DNA from: Spirogloea muscicola
Taxonomy: Eukaryota; Streptophyta; Zygnematophyceae; Spirogloeales; Spirogloeaceae
Length of the DNA stretch: 21,627 nt
NCBI GenBank assembly: GCA_009602725.1
Contig: WELB01000006.1
Location: 699,122-720,748, forward strand
Reading direction: 5' to 3'
The position numbers were made by a program, and so were the translations under genes. The notes under the pieces are model-generated. The model saw only the letters and a list, made by a program, of their open reading frames with translations, searched no databases and was not told the DNA's origin. Positions 17,397 to 21,627 of this stretch are shown here, one piece after another (within the stretch, counting starts at the first letter, position 1; the number at the start of each line of letters is the position of its first letter).

Positions 17397-18858
17397 ATGG
17401 CCGCCGCCGCCCCCGCCGTGGCCGCNCCAGGAGACCATCAGAAGCTGCGCATGCATGCACAGATGTCCCACCACAGCTCGCAGCAGCATGGCCTCAGAAG
17501 GCCAGTCACACAGCAGGCTCTCGCCTTCTTCTTCAGCGCCCGTATGCGCTTGGCGCCGTCGTCTTTGGGGTCAGCCCCCTCGGCGGCGCCGGCGCCGGCG
17601 GCGGCCGCGGGCCCCGGCCTGCTCGCGCGGACCTCAGCGGCATCGTGAACAGCGGCAACGTCAAAGAGGTCTTCAGCGGTGAGCGCCTCGGGGCGCTTGC
17701 GCTGCCATCTCGTTTTCGCCAGCGCCCCAATGTCGAGTCGCACGGCGCAGTGTGGCCGCGTGCCGAGCTGACGTTAGGACGCGCGGGGCCGTGGCTTGCG
17801 CCAGGCGACGAGTTCCGCGGCGAGCTGGAGAAGGCCGGCGACCGGCTGGTGCGCCACCACCCTCACCACGTTGCCGCACTGAGCCACATCTGGAGCCTCG
17901 GGCAGAATCCTGCACTGCACAAAATCGCAGCAGCTCGCGGCCGCAATCTGCTGCGGCATGCGCGGCTTGCATGCCGCGAGCCCTCCATTGCGGAGTCGCC
18001 TGCGAATGCAGATTGCACAGTCGAGTGCAGTTGGAGGGACTGCTGCTGCCGGCAGCCCTTGTAGTGTGGGCCCTTCTGGAGTGTGCTGACTCGCAGGCCC
18101 TGCCATCATGCCCGCCTGCGCGGCAGGTCGTGCTGGACGTCTCTACAAAGACCTGCGGCCCTTGCCGGCTGATCTTCCCAAAGCTCGTGAAGCTGAGCCT
18201 GGACTACCCGGAGGCCGTCTTCCTCAAGGTCAACGGCGACCACAGCACCGAGACCAGGGTAAAGCTCTCCCTCTTCCTGGACCTCCACTCTTCTCCCAAA
18301 AACGTGCGGCCCCAATGTGTGCAGGTCTCGCCAATTGCTGTCGACTGCAGCAGGACATTCGCCGCATGCGGCGCTTTAGTTTTGTGCTCTCACTTACCTG
18401 CTGAAGCCAGTGCTTTTGTTGTCCACACTCTCGTATGATTGCACCTGTCACCAACTTGAAGTTGCAGCTTGAGTTGTTTGTTCGATACAGTGGGCCGCAA
18501 GTTGTGTTCTGCAACATGACCTGCATTCATATGCAAAAGATGTCACAGGAGTTGGCCGCATTAAAAGCGCTGCGTTGCTGAAGGGCAGCTTTCGTTTGTG
18601 CACAATGCTTGCAGCAGCAATTTGACTTCTTCTACGCCGCAATCTGCTCTAGAGCCACAGCAGGGACTGATGCCATATCTCTGGTGCTCGGGTGCACCTT
18701 TGCAGGCATTGATGCGGGAGTGGAATGTCCGATCGGTGCCCATGTTCCGCTTCTATCGGAATGGGGAGGTCATCCACTCGCACACTGGGGCCAAGGAGGA
18801 CGTGCTCAAGTCCAACTTCCTTAGACACTACGAGGCCGCCCCCTCCATTGCTGCGTAG
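17397..18858 (+). CDS. Thioredoxin-like protein with TCGPCR active site
   Basis: Seen: exons ending at 17678, then 17805-17848, 18127-18258 and 18706-18858 join in phase. They encode GIVNSGNVKEVFS, GDEFRGELEKAGDRL, VVLDVSTKTCGPCRLIFPKL, DYPEAVFLKVNGDH, ALMREWNVRSVPMFRFYRNG and HSHTGAKEDVLK. TCGPC is the redox-active CxxC, with Thr replacing the usual Trp, and VRSVP holds the cis-proline. Known: thioredoxins reduce target disulfides; several plant and algal plastid thioredoxin-like proteins carry odd residues before CGPC. The N-terminus is unresolved: the domain's frame has no ATG before the in-frame stop at 17390, while the likely ATG at 17397 (MAAAAPAVA) is one frame off, with an N at 17426 between. 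An Ala/Gly/Arg-rich leader is compatible with a plastid transit peptide. Introns after the first exon are 126, 278 and 447 nt. Confidence 0.8.
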
Positions 18859-18996
18859 GCTGATGAGAGTTTCTGAGTCACCATTTGCCGACTTGCCATG
18901 ACCGCCTTGCATGTGATATACATGAATCAATGCTTGTCCGTTCGGCGCAGTACTTGCTGAAACCATAGATGGTATTTGCTGGTCTGTGTGATACTC

Positions 18997-19002
18997 AATA
19001 AA
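18997..19002 (+). terminator. Possible AATAAA polyadenylation signal
   Basis: CAATAAAG lies 139 bases after the thioredoxin stop codon, a typical distance for a plant-like polyadenylation signal. The TGTAA signal usual in chlorophytes is not obvious close by on this strand, so the assignment is tentative. Confidence 0.4.
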
Positions 19003-19062
19003 GCCCTACAGTCTGTCAGATGCTCTGCTTGACCGTTGGCCTAAATGATGCGGCAGGCGCGA

Positions 19063-19068
19063 TTTAAT
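19063..19068 (-). terminator. Possible ATTAAA polyadenylation signal
   Basis: On the minus strand, GCATTAAATC occurs about 95 bases after the transporter's stop codon. It lies close to the signal of the convergent thioredoxin gene, so the two transcripts probably end near each other or overlap. Confidence 0.35.
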
Positions 19069-19163
19069 GCAAGCGGTTGACATAGGTGGAGAAGAACATT
19101 GTCACGAATGAAAGAATTTGTGGGAAATGATTTGTTGCTGGCAAGCTGGCCAGCAGTGGCCTC

Positions 19164-21505
19164 CTAAATTTCTGGAGCTACTTCTGTAACCAACAGTCTC
19201 GCACCCTCGCCTTCGTTATCAATATCTGGCACTCTCTGCATCTGAAAGGCAACCAGCTCGGCTTCAGGCGGCGGCGAGTCAGTGACATCATCTTCCAGAT
19301 GCCATGTTGGCTCCCTTCTCTTGACTATATCCTGACCATACTCAGCCATCTGAATGGCTCTCTCGCTGTCCTCTATCCAAGCCTCTATGCGGGCCCTCCC
19401 TCGGTCAGCCGGGTAAGTCCAGTACAGGCCGGTCACGACTACGGCGCATATCACTGAGGAAATGCCAAATGGTAGGAAGATGCTCTTAGCGAGCGCCTGG
19501 CTGCTGCTGCCGCCAAAATTATTGGGTGGCAAGGGCAAAGGGCTGGGCGACAAATCTGAGGCTGGATCGGTGAGTCCTATGCTTTGGCTGGAGCCAGGGC
19601 GCCACCCATTTGCAGCAAGAGAGCTCATTGCGAGTGCAACAAGGGCTGCTGTGATCTTGCCAACTGCCGCATACAAAGCAAAGAGGGACGTTCGTAGGGG
19701 CCGGCTGACCACCTGGGCACAGGCACAGCCACTATCATTTCCAGAAAAGTACACTTCTGCTCTGCTGACATTCTGTTGCACCTCAGGCTGATCAGCTTAT
19801 CCAGATAGCTAAGAGGATCTATCCTTCACAAAGTTCAGGGCAATTGACTGCAATGATTTGATTGCAACATTATAAACAGTGAGACAGACCTCAGAGAGGA
19901 CAGGCCACCGACATGCCGGCGTGGCCCAAGCGATAACAAAGCCCATCAAAAAAAGGGCCAACCCATATGGCCCATTGGACGCCGTCACGGCAGGCAGGCC
20001 GTGGAGTAGAGCGGCAGCGAGGGGAATGGCCATGGTTATGCTGACTTGGGTGCACAGGATGCGGCCGATGCTTGGGTAGCGAAAGGCAGCCAGGTCGCCT
20101 GCCCAGCCCCCAGCAACAGACCCGCAGGTCCTCCCAAGATACATCATGATGACCTGGTGGACATTGTGCAGCAATTGACAGTGGTCTAGCAGTCAGTGGC
20201 GTTCCGGCGCCTCACCATGCATAACTAATAGCATCACTCAGATCTTGGAAGTCCAGCTTTGGCTTACCTGCCAGGCGACTGTGCTAGGCGCAAAGCCAGA
20301 GAGAGACAGCCACGGGCCAAGGAGCCACGTGGCGTGCCACGAGAACTGGCCCACGACCTCCTCGGCGACGATGAGCTGTACAGTCCTAACCAGGAGCGTA
20401 GAGCGCAGGCCCGCCGCGACTTCCGCCACGTCCTCATGGGCCTGTTCAAGAAACGTGCGGGCTGGCAGCGTCCAGCTGCAGAGCTCAAAGCAGCGGAGGG
20501 CTCATAGTGAGAACCACGTATTACGTCAAATATACCAAGCAAGAACACAGCTCCTCATCAGGACCCTTGTCCACTCTCATGTACACCCTCCAGAATCACT
20601 TTACAAATGCTGCGGCACTCGTAAGAGGCAGAGCGGTGCGTGGGAACACCGCACTGTGTTGTCCTCGTTGTGCATAACATCTGAGTGCATAACACTAGAA
20701 ATGTTTGCTAACTTCTTGCACGACCCCTTCATCTCCGAAAGGGAAATGTAAAGCAAACCCGTCAATATGTTGTGGGCATGTGACTCAACGTCTGTGCTGC
20801 ACTGACATCGGTCTGGAGCGCCGCCCAGGAGGGAGCACGGGATCACGACCGAATTGGAATAGTGCACACGAATGCAGGGCTCCGGTGGCAGCTACGGCGA
20901 GGAAGGCCAGCCGGTGAGGTGAGGCGGTGAAGCTGCGCGCGGGACTTTCGGCGGCCGCTGTGGATGAGGCGGCAAAAGCTACGGCTGCACCTGCCTGGCC
21001 GGCGGCCTGCAGCCAGCCGAAGGCCACGCCGCGGCGCTCCTCGGGATAGCTGTCGGCGACGATGGACTGGGCGACCGGCAGCGAGACCGCGAGGCTGGCG
21101 CTGGCGGCGGCCCTGGCCAGCGCGAGCTGCCGCGCGGGCGTGGGTGCCGAGGAGGCGCGCTGTCAGGCTGGCAGCTCGGCAAGGACTTCGCCCGGTCGCC
21201 CGGAAGCTCTGCTGATGCGACGTTGTTCCCCTTGGATCAGCCCGCTCCAAGACGACCGAGCACCAGTTGCAGCATGCCTACGCCATAAACCTGAAGCCAG
21301 AAGCCTTCACCCCGAGTGACCCACAACCCCTGAGCTCTGCCTCGAGCCCCAGAGCGGCCTGCCCGCCCCGACCTGCCAGTGGGCGGAGGCCGCAGCGGTG
21401 GCGAGCGCGGCGGCGGCCGCCAGCAGACCGGCGGCGCCGGCGACCAGCGTGCGGTCCAGCGAGAGGGCGAGCAGCGGCGCCAGCGGAGCCGCCAGCGCCT
21501 GCGCG
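19164..21505 (-). CDS. Spinster-like major facilitator transporter, 5' end missing
   Basis: Exons read (high to low): at least 21505-21373, 21126 to about 20790, about 20441-20268 (an alternative acceptor gives 20475), 20153-19890, and 19712-19164 with TAG. Seen: AQALAAPLAPLLALSLDRT, LPVAQSIVADSYPEERRG then VAFGWLQAAGQAGAA, HRLAFLAVAATGALHSCALF, RTVQLIVAEEVVGQFSWHAT, MMYLGRTCGSVAGGWAGDLA, YPSIGRILCTQVSITMAIPL, ALFLMGFVIAWATP and RTSLFALYAAVGK, with a last membrane helix around FLPFGISSVICAVVV and an acidic cytosolic tail. The order matches plant Spinster-like MFS proteins. Known: animal Spns proteins export lysolipids from lysosomes; plant members are poorly defined, so the substrate is not inferred. 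The first membrane helices lie beyond the window. The junction between the second and third listed exons is uncertain. Confidence 0.85.

Positions 21506-21627
<122 letters not shown>

Noticed and set aside
20245-20751. 168-codon plus-strand frame
   Set aside because: It is antisense to a transporter exon and the following intron, with no recognisable domain.

Overview
The window reads as nuclear DNA of a green-lineage (Viridiplantae) organism, most likely a GC-rich green alga. Its genes are split by short GT-AG introns, and the two genes whose exons can be traced best look most like plant families: the plant ATG18f/g/h-BCAS3 group and the plant Spinster-like transporters. A plant-type telobox (TTTAGGG units) lies upstream of one gene. 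These are judgements from sequence features and from memory of the families; no search was run. Bacterial features such as operons, Shine-Dalgarno sites or CRISPR arrays are absent.

Layout: (1) 178 to about 5143 (+): a many-exon gene with a bromodomain followed by a Bromo_TP-type histone fold, the combination seen in SPT7, the scaffold subunit of the SAGA coactivator. A proline/serine/lysine-rich tail follows, and more exons may extend to about 5944. (2) 5945-7940: about 2 kb with no recognised gene, only one exon-like 69-nt cassette and unassigned open frames. (3) 7941-12996 (-): a ten-exon ATG18/BCAS3-type WD40 gene. All ten exons join in phase to 1157 residues. (4) 12997 to about 17390: a GC-rich 5' region with a GGC tract and a telobox, then a graveyard of retroelement pieces. 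Three + strand fragments of the same retroelement C-terminal domain lie here with many copies of a composite short repeat (modules A and B) in both orientations. (5) about 17397-18858 (+): a thioredoxin-like gene with a TCGPCR active site and an unresolved first exon next to an N. (6) 19164 to beyond 21505 (-): a Spinster-type major facilitator transporter whose N-terminus is missing because its exon runs into a 122-nt A homopolymer at the window end.

The genes form two convergent pairs, SPT7-like/ATG18-like and thioredoxin/transporter, with the repeat island between the divergent starts of the ATG18-like and thioredoxin genes. Their products belong to separate processes: chromatin and transcription, phosphoinositide/autophagy, redox, and membrane transport. 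I see no shared pathway.

No clearly new multi-gene system is visible. The best leads are the composite A/B repeat family, which seems tied to the 3' ends of the retroelement fragments and also sits in an SPT7-like intron; an exon-end duplication whose second splice donor is lost; and the exon-like cassette downstream of the ATG18-like gene. Both window ends are homopolymer-rich and two Ns are present, so some oddities may be assembly faults.
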